This document shows, one piece after another, positions 11,507 through 22,645 of a stretch of 64,000 bases of DNA; the first letter of the stretch is position 1, and the number at the start of each line of letters is the position of its first letter. The notes under the pieces were generated by a model that was given only the letters and a program-made list of their open reading frames with translations, was not told the origin of the DNA and did no database searches. Source of the stretch: Callaeas wilsoni (taxonomy: Eukaryota > Chordata > Aves > Passeriformes > Callaeidae); assembly GCA_013398955.1 (NCBI GenBank), contig VWPU01010313.1:1-64000 (forward strand). Reading direction: 5' to 3'. A program made the translations under genes and the position numbers.

Positions 11507-14500
11507 CACGACCAGAATCAGAGCAAGCAGTTTGCTTAAACAAACAGGTTTCAAATCTGATTTGAAAGCTACACTGACTCTGAGCACGTTGGTGAGAAGA
11601 AAGAAGGGGTCAGACAGAAGCAGCCCTGCTTCCTCCATACCATTTCCTCACGCATTCTCTGCTCTCTGGCAGCAGCTAATAATTATATTGGATTTCACAA
11701 GACTGCTTCTCTGAGCAGTCGGGTTGTTTATAAAACCAAGAATTAAAGCAGCATTATAAACCACACAAATAAGCCACCTCTCTGCTTGTTTGCACATAGG
11801 TTACCCATGGGCAGTACTGACAGGCCTTATCTCTACACATTCTTTTCCAACCAAGCCACTGACAAACAACAGAGACTTTCTAAACCTCTGTTTGAAAATC
11901 TTATCACTCACTCACCAAGAGTGTTAAACAGACTATCAGGAGTCCCACAAGTACAGCACAGGTGGGAGGGAAAAAAAAAGTCTGTTCTAGCCATACTATC
12001 TGCCACAGTAGCTTTGCATAAGCAAACATGATACTCCTCCTCCCTGCAACACAGAGCTCTAATCTCAACAGTTCAGTGGCTGAAGCCCTCACCACGGAAA
12101 AGGATGGGAAAACTCATTAGTTTAATGGTGGAAAGGTGTCCTTGCCCTGTGCAGTCTGATATTCCTGGTGGACAAGCCCAATGAAACCAACAGAAATATA
12201 GTGTCAGAGAGAAACAGTACATTGTGTGACTGCTCTGTTTCACAAATTAGACAAACACAATTTTAATAGTTGTACAGTTCTGACTCAATTCCTTTATTTG
12301 TGTTTTATCCAAGAGGAGTAATGCTGTATTTGTGGAGGATTTTTTAAAATACCTTTTTTCTAAATAAACGAAAAGAGTACATTCAAGGGAAACAGCCACA
12401 TTATGCTTAGCAATGAACTAATTATTACAAAATATACACTCATCTCAAAAGAATTCTAGCCTACTATTACAGCCCATTTGATAATTCAACTCAAATGCAG
12501 ACAATATTTGAAAATTACACAAACACACTCGCACATAAAAAGACAACAACTGTGTTTAATACGGACGGTTAGTGCAATTACAATAATTTCTCATCCAAGC
12601 TATGTGTGCAGTTGGTTCTGCGTGCATCTCTCAGCATCAGACCCACTAGAGCCCCCCACGCCTCCCGCAGCACATGAAGGTCAGCTGCTTTTAATGCCGG
12701 AAATTTAGTGAAACGGCTTGGTTTGTTATTGCATCGGAACTGGTTTTAGTCAGGGCAGCTCACAGCTAAATGGCAGGCAGAACAAGCAAATTCGATTAGA
12801 ATAGCTCTGAGGCAAAAAGGAGATGAGTGTATTAGGAAAATATAGATGGGAATTTAAATGGGTGCTACAAGAGCACGATCAGCCCACATCACAACCCTGT
12901 CTTTCCCTCTTTCATACCCATGTTTTTCTCTAACAACAAAGAATATTTTTAAATAGGTTGCTTCATTTCACAACTGTATCTTATCTTGGCATGCAGTGAG
13001 CAGACACAGAAGAGCTGGGTTTTCACCAATCTTGCCATACCAATCCTTGCCTGTGGAGGAGAACTTTCAAAACACATGATCTGGAGTATCCCTCTTTCCC
13101 AAGCTTATTTTTTGTCCCCCACCACACAGAGAAGGCACACAGAGCATCCTTCCTGCATGATGTCAAGGTGAGCGCAGGCAGGGCATGAGCTGCCACCAGC
13201 CGCTGAGTGAAGAGGAGGGGAAGAGTGGGGCAAGAGTGGGGCACAGCCCTCACAGCTCCAGAGCTGCCCTGCCAGGAACTTCAGAAATGACCCTGAAAGT
13301 TCATCAGGCCAGCAGAAACATTGCCAATATTCACAGATTCACACGAGTGGCCACAGAATCCTTTTTTTTTTCCCCCCCTTGCTTTAACTCATTGCAAGAT
13401 GCTGCTCCACATGTGGTCAGGGGTAGTATAACATTTTCTTGGGCTCACAACTCAGGATCACAGTAGTTTGGGGCCTCTTCTCTAGAGTTCGTTTTAGACT
13501 AACGAGTCCAAGAGGAGAACTTCACCCATGAACTGTGCAGCCTCCCCAAGAGCCTAGTCTTCTGGACCGGGGCTCATCTGTGCCTTGCTTTGCAATTACT
13601 TAATGCAATTCCTTCCCTTCATCATTGCTTGTGGCACCACTTTTATTTCCCAGCTGCAGAAAACTATCTAGATAAGGGAGAATCGAACCCTTTTAGTCTC
13701 ACCAGATATCAGACAGTCCTACATCATACAGAAGAGCAGCAGGCATAAAATTAACATTTTATATTCAACTACTTCTGTGTCTCTCAGTGAATTTTTTTTT
13801 TTAAATCAACTGCATATGTGTTTGCATAACATCTACACTAGATCCTAACAAAACTTTGTTTTCAGTGGGTCTCTGTGGCTATAATAGCTCTGATGTGCAG
13901 CTACATCCTTCTGCACCAGCACTGGATCAGATACCAGGACTCATCCAAATTACCAGTTCAGTTCTCTTTCTGCGACTCTGCCACGAGTTTAAAAAAAAAG
14001 TCATCAAAGGAATGTTTAAATAATGCATGTTACACAAGTTGAACCTCAAAGTTTTACTCTTCAGAACTAACAAAACAGGCATTTTCTGAACTAGTAAGGG
14101 AGTTGGTTTTGGTTGTTATTTTGTTGGGGTTTTTTTCCCATTTTTCCTTTTCTTAGCATCAAAGTAATGCATCTAAAAGCACAAATATTTTATTTTCTCA
14201 AAACATGGCCAAATTTTCTTTGTGGTTTACATGACAGCCTTAATAATCAGAAAACTAATGAACTTGGGATGAAGACAGACTTCAAAGGACAATGAATAAA
14301 ATCTTTTCTGTCCTTAGTACCATTTACTACTAGGGCCACCTTCTTTTAAAGAAAGATAAATCTTTTTCTCCTGTATTTTCTTTTTTTTTCCCCCATGCCC
14401 AATCTTTTTCACAGTTTTAGTGATCCCTTTCAGATGTCAGTATGAAAACATTTTTTTTTCCATTAATACACATAAAGCCACATTATTAATTCTTCTCTTG

Positions 14501-14708
14501 TAGCATCTCAGAACTCCAGGCAGTGAAAAGAGCTAAAGCACACTATAACCTTTACACATCAACAACAAGTAACCCTTGCTTTAGACAGACAGGATTAAGA
14601 CTAGAAACTGTACTAAAGTGAAATTATTTTGAAACTAAACCCCCTTTTCACAGTGAATCCCAGCAATTTCACATTTCTTACATGTAATTATGTTTATGTT
14701 GTGTCTAG
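11507..14708. other. Non-coding stretch
   Basis: No recognised gene. It contains a segment of mixed composition around 12,640-12,860 that reads like typical conserved non-coding DNA but cannot be tested here. A T/C-rich run lies at about 13,362-13,380. A small plus-strand splice-bounded segment at 13,130-13,167 is discussed under findings. Confidence 0.45.
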
Positions 14709-15057
14709 AGCAAGTGTAACTTGGCAGGAGTGCAACATTCAGCAGACAGATATGGCAGCAGGAGAAAAGATAGCAACTCTAAAAATAAAGGCTCCAACAG
14801 TATCACAAGCAGGAGCCAAAATTCAGAAGAAATATGTATTCACTATCAGTGAGGTTAAAGAACTGGTGGAAACCCATGCAGCAGAACAGTCCACTCAGCC
14901 TCTGAAAGACAATTTTACCTTTTCTTTGAGCGAACTGGACAGGACAAGCTGGACTTCTCCTTTTACATCAGTAATGCTGAGTAATGCAAGCAGACTGAGA
15001 AGCTTCAGAGGAGTCACTAGGGCCAATGCTCACAACAAAAAAAATCGACAAAACTAA
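14709..15057 (+). CDS. Candidate coding exon or retrogene fragment, plus strand
   Basis: A frame free of stops runs for 142 codons up to TAA at 15,055-15,057. A possible acceptor (TTTATGTTGTGTCTAG) ends at 14,708. The first in-frame ATG, at 14,752, has G at -3 and G at +4 and would give a protein of about 101 residues. The translation is hydrophilic and mixed, with segments such as KYVFTISEVKELVETHAAEQ and a basic end (AHNKKNRQN). Codon use looks natural rather than repeat-driven. I do not recognise the family. It could be a terminal exon, a processed-gene fragment or chance; an open frame this long is expected once or twice by chance in 64 kb. Confidence 0.27.
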
Positions 15058-15289
15058 TAGGAACACAATTTTATAGCTAAAATTACCCACCAGAATACAT
15101 TAGCATTATACAAGTCAATACTTAGAAATGCCAGAATTAAGTTGCCTTCTACTGATGCACTATGTCCAACCTTCCTCTTTCTTCTTTTTTTTTTTTTTGG
15201 CCAGAAAGAAACTGCTGCCTTCGCCAGTGGAAAAGGTAAAGAGCATTTAAGGAATTGAGTCATGAAGACAGAATTATCAATTTCCTCAC

Positions 15290-15484
15290 CTGCTTTCCTG
15301 TGGTGCTTAACACTGATAAACGAGCACTGAAAGAACAGCCATCAATACCGATAATCACCATCTTCCCAGCCACATTTCCTACACGGGGGACTGAGCCACC
15401 CACACTAACGTCAAAAGCATCCATCAGTTTGGGATGCCCAACTTGTGCCACCCAGGCAAGAGCACTTACATCACGTGCTATCTT
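15290..15484 (-). CDS. Candidate internal exon, minus strand, 195 bp
   Basis: Of the three minus-strand frames only one is open, and it is open over all 65 codons. It ends exactly at a near-perfect donor (AAGCAG/GTGAGG; intron begins at 15,289). The start at 15,484 follows a weak acceptor (GATTGTGCTAG), and the in-frame stop just upstream overlaps that AG, as expected at an exon edge. The translation is compact and domain-like, with segments such as SALAWVAQVGHPKLMDAFDV and GKMVIIGIDGCSF, but I cannot assign it. The plus strand is also open here, ending at 15,488, which is the main alternative. A stronger acceptor (TTGATGGCTGTTCTTTCAG) inside it would give only a 37-bp exon. Confidence 0.3.
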
Positions 15485-16556
15485 CTAGCACAATCCCAGT
15501 ACTTTTCAGCTTCACATCATCATTTCTGTACCGAGATTCTCAAGTTACAGCTCAAACCTCAGAAAAGGGAAAATTCAGATAAGTGACATAGCTTCACTAG
15601 AGAACTTCGGGCTAATGAACAGGACTGAATGGATCAGTCCAGCTACTTCATCACCTGCATTGCCTTGTCCTATTTATCACAGCCCTTCTGCAAAATATAA
15701 ACAGGAGGCTGGCCAGCTTCTGAATACACCACTAAACAAGCCCTACCTAGGACAAAGCAAAGACATCATTCTTTAGTCCTTTCTCCTGACTTGTTTCTGT
15801 CCCAATTCCTTCTTTTCCCCCACTTTCTGGTCTTCATCACACACTCTACTCTGAGGCTTCCCTTCCATCCATCCCTAGTCTTACTAACTTGTTCAAATCC
15901 TCATTGAACATAAACTTTTTGTGCAGTACTTCACTCGGTACGGCCTTGCCAAAAAGCCATGCAGCCTGCCAAGCTAATAGGCTTTGCCTTAAAGAACAAG
16001 AACAACAGAACTTTTGAGAAAGAACAGAAAAAAATCCTAATACAGGTAAAACAATATATAATCCTTTCATTCCTGAAAACAAGGTTAAAATTATTTTGGC
16101 TTGGGAAAAAAAGCAAATCCTTTCTCTTCCCCTCCAGGTGAGGCATACACTCCTTTTGGATAAAAGAGTTAGTTGAAGTGTTTCAAATCAGGACTAATTA
16201 TGGGTTGAAAAACACTTTCCATGAGAAACACCTGACTAGCAGTCTGATAAAAATCAAAAGAGTTCATAAAGCATAGGATTTTAATTGAATCATGGATTAA
16301 TTATGATTGGAAGAGGCCTAAAAATCAAGTCCTATCTACTTGCTGAAAGCAAGGTTAACTTCAAAGTTAGATCAGACTGCTCAAGCATTTATTCTGTCAA
16401 GTTCTCAGTATCTTCAAGGATGAGGACTCTGAATACTCTCTCGGCAATGTGTGCTGATATTTGATCATCTTTACCATGAAATTTGGTTTTTTACACCTAG
16501 CAGGAAATCCTTTTGCTGCCATACACTTTCAGGATGAGGCTGATCCACCTTATTTA

Positions 16557-16803
16557 TAAACCATTCATAAGATTCCCCTTTGACTAATTTCTTCTCTGTG
16601 ATACATGAAGTCACACTTTCCACCTCTCTTGGTCCTTCATTTCATTCTTCAGCCTCCTTGCTATCTAGATAACCTTCATTCTGGAAAGGAAAGCCTTTCT
16701 TCCATAGGAGCAGGACCCAAAACTGGGCATGGAACTCCACATATAACCCGTCTTTTGCTGACTAGGGGGGGACTTCTCTTGACATTCCATCAGTGCTCTT
16801 TTT
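16557..16803 (-). mobile_element. CR1 retrotransposon, minus orientation, part 1 of 2
   Basis: The complement of the CR1 ORF2 C-terminal region. Recognisable pieces are CATAAGATTCCCCTTTGA, the CAGCCT-like segment, and GCAGGACCCAAAACTGGGCA, which matches the antisense of the CR1 stretch encoding WAPQ...KD. It is interrupted at about 16,803 by a second CR1 in the opposite orientation and resumes at 16,917. It is highly diverged, with no open frame. Confidence 0.7.
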
Positions 16804-16916
16804 TAACCATGGACATGGTTTAGCGGAGGACTTGGCAGTGTTGTGTTTATGGCTGGACTTAATAATCTAAAGGGTCTTTTCCAACCTAAATGATTTTATG
16901 GTCTATGATTCTGTCG
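16804..16916 (+). mobile_element. Younger CR1 3' end nested in an older CR1
   Basis: About 113 bp of the CR1 3' UTR in plus orientation: GGACATGGTTTAGCGGAGGA, then TGGCTGGACTTAATAATCTA, then GTCTTTTCCAACCTAAATGA and a terminal TCTATGATTCTG. The flanking sequence on both sides belongs to another CR1 copy in minus orientation, so this insertion is the more recent event. It is severely 5'-truncated. Confidence 0.85.
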
Positions 16917-17112
16917 TTGCCCTTCACTGCTGACTTATGTTCAGCTTGTCCACCAAAAGGACTCATAGGTCCTTTCCTGCAGTCCTATTATTGAGGCAGC
17001 CATCCCCCAGCCTGTGCCTATTCCCTCCTGGGTGCAGTTCTCTGCATTTTTCTTTGCTAAGCTTCACAAGGTTCCCTCTCGGTCCACTAGTGCAGTTTTT
17101 TGTGGTTCTCTT
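16917..17112 (-). mobile_element. CR1 retrotransposon, minus orientation, part 2 of 2
   Basis: This continues the older CR1 after the nested insertion. It reads CTGACTTATGTTCAGCTTGT, CCAAAAGGACTCATAGGTCC and then AGCTTCACAAGGTTCCCTCT, the antisense of CR1 ORF2 sequence normally lying just upstream of the part at 16,557-16,803. The order of the two parts agrees with one original element split by the insertion. Confidence 0.72.
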
Positions 17113-20100
17113 TAATTCCTAAAAGCTTCAGTCCTTTGCATGGTGCTGTAACGGTGAACGGGAATCACTTACACTCACCAAAGGGAAAGGCTTTGGAGCA
17201 TAAAGTCACCTGGCAGGAGTGCCCATCCAGACCTGGATCCCAGCACACCTCTTAACAGCACATCCAAGCCGAGGATTGAGACACTCCTGCTCAGTCAGGG
17301 AACCCTTCAGGACCAACTGCTCTCGAAGGCAGCCCCATGAATGCAGGGCAAACTGTTCATGAAGCTTTCATTAGAAAAGGTCCCCCAAACCACTCCCCAC
17401 AGAAGGAATAGGATATGTTTCTTCCATCATCACTACTGGGAATACTAACTACCCTCACCTGAAGGCAGACAAAAAATCAACACAAACTAGGAAGTACTAA
17501 ACCAGATGTGGAACAAGAAGAAATGACTGATCTTTTGGGGAACAAGGTGAATGATGTAGAATTGACAGGTTTCTTTTTCTGCTCTCTGAGAAGCGCATGA
17601 AACTGATGGATGGGTTTTTTTAAGAACATATTGTTAAAAACGCTGGCAACATATTATCAACCTCTAGGGTCTACTTAATAAATTAAAATGTCTGTCTTTG
17701 AAAGAATCAAATTAATATTAGACACAAAAGTTGAAGAAAAAGCAGGAAGCTGGAGAAAGGAATATGCTTAGCTGATTCATCCCTCTGAGATTCTTGTTCA
17801 ATTACACTTTGCTCACAATGGAGAAGGAATTTTTTCTCAAGTATAAAGTTCATGGAAGGTAAATCCATCCATCACCACTGAGGCAATGTACTGATGGTAG
17901 GATGCTGTGTTCCTACAATATTTAATTGACCCAGTAAGTGATGTGACTGGCTTCTCCCAAGGTCTAGTGCATGGCCCCACACGAAACAGCTGGTGGTGAT
18001 CTCACCGGGGATGCAATCACCCTCCACACCAAGGGCATTGCTGCTGGGTTGCTTGTCTGACAAAATACTTTAACAGTGTCCCTGCTGTGGCCAGCTTTGC
18101 TTCCTCATCATCCTCTGCCCCTTCTCAAAGTATTAAAGCACCATGTGCTACTTTCCTAGGGGGCTTTTGGTGTGACTGCATTTGGTATCTCGCCCTCTAC
18201 TAGAATGGTGTGAGAAGGGCTGCTACAACAGCACATGAACTTCATTATTTGTACTTGACACATGTTTCTACTGTGGAACAAAAATAAAAAGAAAAGAAAA
18301 GTTGCTTTTTGCTAACAGTTCAGCTCCACTTGTGGTTACTGGATTGGATGTCAGGGTCAAAAACTAGATGCGAAAAACACATATCTGATGCTCTCTGTAG
18401 GGAGCCAGTTTCTCATTCGTCCCAAGCTGGCACAGCTCCACACTGGCAGTCTGGCTCCCAGTGTAAATGGGCTATAAACATGGTCTTTGCCTTATCTGCG
18501 AGGCTCGGGGTATCTTAAATTTGACAGTCACTGAATGAAACTTTACTCTGGAGTTTAGAGGCAAATTATTGAACTGACTTGTTAAATTACATTTCATTAG
18601 CTGTAGGAACATTACAATTGCAGCCTTTGTTATTTGAGCCTTCAATCTGATTTGTTCAAGACTCTTTTGCTGCACAATTTTCTAAAGCAAATTATTCTGA
18701 AAGGTTGTGCAAATGGCATAAAGAGCAGAAATAGAGTAATGATTTTCTAAGCAATAGCCAGGGGTGGTGGGAACTCATTTTTTAAAAATAACAAAATAAA
18801 AACTTTCTAAGGCTCCTCAGATCAACAGTTCTCAATGACTTCATATTCTCAATCCAAAGGTGTAAACCCTAAGGAGTGTGGCAATGTGAGAGCTTTGCAC
18901 TCCTGTTTTTGAGGAGCCTTAGTGAGCTGTGATTTGATATGCATCACAGCAAAAGAACTGTCAGCTGCCAGCAGAAAAGGAAAAGTACTGGAAAACAAAG
19001 TTTGAATAACTTTTGTAATTCATCAGCTAGGTATTAAGGAAAAGAAAAGAAGAATGACTGATTTAAAGCCTGTAAGGAATTACTAGGTTTAAATTTACCT
19101 CTGGAGAGAATGAAATCACATCTGGAGCTTATTAACTTTTTCCACAGAAGCAGAGCATATTCACTTGTGAAATCTTAAACAGCATGAAATGATAGTCATG
19201 TAAAATAAAATTTTAAAAAAACAGATTCTCATAAAAGACTTTGAAAATAACAGCTTTAGGCATCATAATGACCACGGTCCTACAAAAGTTATTAAAAAAT
19301 TTTAACATGGTTTACTCACTTCCTAATATTATTCTGCATATTCTCATATATGATCAGTTTTTGTTTTCCGCTGAACTTGAGAGGAGCAGCCCCATGACAG
19401 TTTTAAGCTGTAGGTACTAAAACTGGCTGATAAACTTCAAGACCATGCTCTGAACACAGCCTTGGCTTGGGAAGTTTTCAGGAACAAGAAGAAATGCAGC
19501 CAGTGAATTAACATGTGGTATTTTGGATCACATCACTTATTACCACATATTAAAAAGATCTGCATTAGCTTTTGGGTAGCTTCAGAGAATTCAAAGAAAG
19601 AGGCTCAAGTTTCAAAAGCACTACGTTTAGGGAACCATATCCAAGAGCTCTTTGCTGCTGCAATCTCATCTGACATCAGAGAAGGTACTGAAGCTCCATC
19701 CCTGTGAACACCACTCAGAGAACACGCCACAAAAAACCCCTTCAGCACCCCGAATCCTTCCTGCTTCAGACTGCTATCACTGCTGTGCTTGGGCACTACT
19801 GGAGCACAATGCCGAGGACACGGGGGCTGTATCAGGATGCTGATCCACATTAGTTACAAATATCATACAGAACCTGAGACAAGGTTTTCCATTCCTAGAC
19901 CTGCAACGCAAGTGAATGAAATCTGTGTTGAGGTGAAGCATACTCCCAAAAAAGCCAACCCAAATCTCAAAAACCTACCAAGGGCTTATTTGTCTTGGCT
20001 GATCTGCATTTACTCCTCCCACCACTATCACTAGAAGCAGAATGAGGCATTTAGGTAGGGGGGAAAAAAAAAAAAAAAAGGAAACCAATTCTGAAAACCT

Positions 20101-21750
20101 TTGCTGTCACTTCTTTAGGGGAACCCTTAAACCTTAATTTCCCACTCTAGTTTGAAATTGGTACAAAATGCAGCAAAATAAAGCCCTGCCCAATGATGGA
20201 AATTTATGGTGTAAACGAAAAATCTCTGCAAGTGCCAGACACCCCACGGGGCTCCCACCTACTTCAGGATGTCCTGGGGCAACCCACAGCTGGAGCTGAC
20301 CTCAGCTTGGTTGGTCATCAAACAAGGACCTCTGTCATTTTTGAAAAACGTGTGCTTCTCACAAGTGTCATGCCTGAACACCAGAGGAAAGTTTTGGTGA
20401 CAGCAGGCAAGAGGCATCAGATGAAGCCATGAAATCATGGAAAATACAGTATATTTAAGGAAGTTAATGTTTGTGATTTACAGAGATGTCACTGTTGCAT
20501 CTGGAGCACAGGGGGTTTGTACAGCCACAGCCCAGGTACCTGCTCTCTGCACAGACCCCAGCACTGCTACACCTGCCCATTTCAAAGCAACTGCTAGATA
20601 AACCAAAGAAGCATCCCCCAAGGGCTGCCATGCCCTCACAGATTTTCCATCTGTGGTTCCTGCCACCAGAGAATGTCTCTGATTCACAGCAGGGAGGCCT
20701 CACTGAGCAGCCAAAACACTCTCATCTGGTCATCAGCACTAACCGAGAGGAGTAAAAGAGTAATTTTAAATAAGCATAGCCTAGAAATTTAAGCCAAGCC
20801 TCCTGAGCAGGGTTAAATTCTCCAGGAGGCTGGAGAATTATTTCACCTCGCCAAAACCATCTTTGTTTTCCCGAGCGCTTCCTAACCCACAAGTAAATTA
20901 TTCTAGTATTATAAGCATGATAGAGTTCTCTATTAAAAATAAAACCACAGCCCATGCCTTCCCCCTGCCAAAAAAACCCAAAACAAACCTAAACCCAACC
21001 TAGTAAAGAGCTCTGCCATTACTAAAACCAGAGATAACCGAACTCTACTCACCAGTGGTACCCACATTGTGAAAAACTCAAAGCACTCTGAATTTTTACA
21101 CTATAAGGATGAAGGTTATAAGCTCAAGGTGATCCCTTTAGACATTTTATGCCCATTCCTTAGTGTGTTTGGTAAAAACACCACGTGTATTGTATAGGGC
21201 AAAAAGTCAGTCCAGAAAATTCTGCATGCAAGACATGAATAAACCAGATCATCACCTAAGTCATTACAGTGTTATATAGAGGGGAAAAACATTTGCATAT
21301 AAGGAAACAAAGTATTTTTACAAAGTACTTGGAAAAGAACATGCAGTAACCAGCTGGCCAGCAGCAGAGCTCTTTCAAATTTACTTTTCAATAGAAGTAT
21401 TAAAAGTAGGTTTTCAGCAATATTCACATTCCTACATTGTGAATTTGAGAGATGCAGAAATTTGAGAAACAAAAATTATTTACCTCTTAAAACAAACTAC
21501 AGAAAGAGACCTGCACATAATTCACATTAGTGCATTAGTGCTTTTAAAGTACACTCCTCACATCTCACAATCAATTTTATCTTATACACTCACTTCCCTT
21601 TCCAAAATTCCCAATATCAGGGATGAAACATATATCAATATCACAGAAAATACCATTGCAACACCTTCTTTGGAGAAAAAGTAAAATTAGGAAAGCACAT
21701 TCAACTTCTTCCCAAAGGATCAAGTGCAATAGGCAGCAAAAACCGCTCAC
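17113..21750. other. Non-coding stretch
   Basis: AT-rich DNA without a recognised gene. A 16-base poly-A lies at 20,064-20,079. The part around 18,490-18,720 has the even composition typical of conserved non-coding DNA. Splice-like signals near 17,455 and 18,005 on the minus strand are too short to support an exon. Confidence 0.45.
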
Positions 21751-21832
21751 CAGAGCCGTCACAGGGGTAGAGGTTTTTGAGGATCTGCACCAAATCTGCA
21801 GGAATGCAAGAGCCTTTCCTGTAGCCAGCTGG
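21751..21832 (-). CDS. Candidate internal exon, minus strand, 82 bp
   Basis: On the minus strand an acceptor (CATCACTCTTTGACAG) precedes the segment and a donor (CTCTG/GTGAGC) follows it, with the intron starting at 21,750. After one base completing the previous codon, the frame reads QLATGKALAFLQIW and on to the donor in phase 0. This is exactly the phase left by the candidate exon at 22,645-22,579. A second frame (YRKGSCIPADLVQIL) is also open, so the frame depends on that partner. No family is recognised. Confidence 0.25.
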
Positions 21833-22493
21833 CTGTCAAAGAGTGATGGATTACTTACTCAGCCAAATTACAGGAACAACCAATTTTAAGGTGATTTGTT
21901 TGATTTTAAATCCTGATTGTGACTCGAAACAATCACCCTTAACATCATCCTGGTACCACTGTGAGAGACTTCATTAGGATTTGCTTCCACTAGACAAAAA
22001 AACCCAATCAAACCCTCCAGTTATGCCTGTGTAAAGAGCAGCTGCCCTTTGCCAGGACATATTCTGAACCCAAGATTAAACCAGAGCCTCCAGCCACCCT
22101 GACTGACAAAACAGAGCTTCCCAACAGAAGTAGGAAGTAGAGAAAAGTCTCCATCTGGGCTGACCCAGGGATACTTTTCCTCCACTCGTATGTAGTAATA
22201 TATCCACTATACACAGCCAAGCACGGTATTGGAGAATATGACATTTTTTATTAGTTCTTAATGTTTTACTGTCTGTCCACGCAAAGATAACCACAGATCG
22301 TATCTCATCAAATGCGTAACGAGCCAAATTATTCTCTACTACACTAAATCGGTGAAGGTCCATTGATCTCATTACAGGAGAGCAATTTACACTTGCAAGG
22401 AGGGTGGGGGAATACTTCTAAATGAAGAAAGAGAACAAAACCCTTAATCATGGGAAACCTAATTCAGGAACAAAATGCACACAGATTACTGCC

Positions 22494-22510
22494 TTTTTTT
22501 TTTTTTTTTT
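22494..22510. repeat. Poly-T run (17 bases)
   Basis: A homopolymer of 17 T. It may be the antisense A-tail of an old retrotransposed copy, but no body is recognisable on either side. Confidence 0.85.
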
Positions 22511-22578
22511 CATCTGAACAGCTATATTTATACCAAATATTTGCACTCAAGAGTTAAGTAGTTTTTAGAACAACTTAC

Positions 22579-22645
22579 TGAGCTTCAGAGACTTCGAGGA
22601 CTCTCTGCAGTGTTTGCAGGGTTGAATAAAAGCAGTTTCCTTCCC
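22579..22645 (-). CDS. Candidate internal exon, minus strand, 67 bp
   Basis: Bounded by an acceptor (GGTGGCTTTGCAG) and a GTAAGT donor that has A instead of G at the last exon base. After two bases completing a codon it gives 21 codons with a helical, leucine-spaced pattern (CFYSTLQTLQRVLEVSEA), then two bases. Both junction phases agree with the neighbouring candidate exons at 34,462-34,236 and 21,832-21,751. One other frame is open. Family unknown; the short length means chance cannot be excluded. Confidence 0.25.

Noticed and set aside
13676..13692. tRNA-like T-arm (minus strand GGGTTCGATTCTC)
   Set aside because: The motif fits a tRNA T-loop, but the upstream minus-strand sequence does not provide matching D-arm, anticodon arm and acceptor stems, so no tRNA can be folded by eye.
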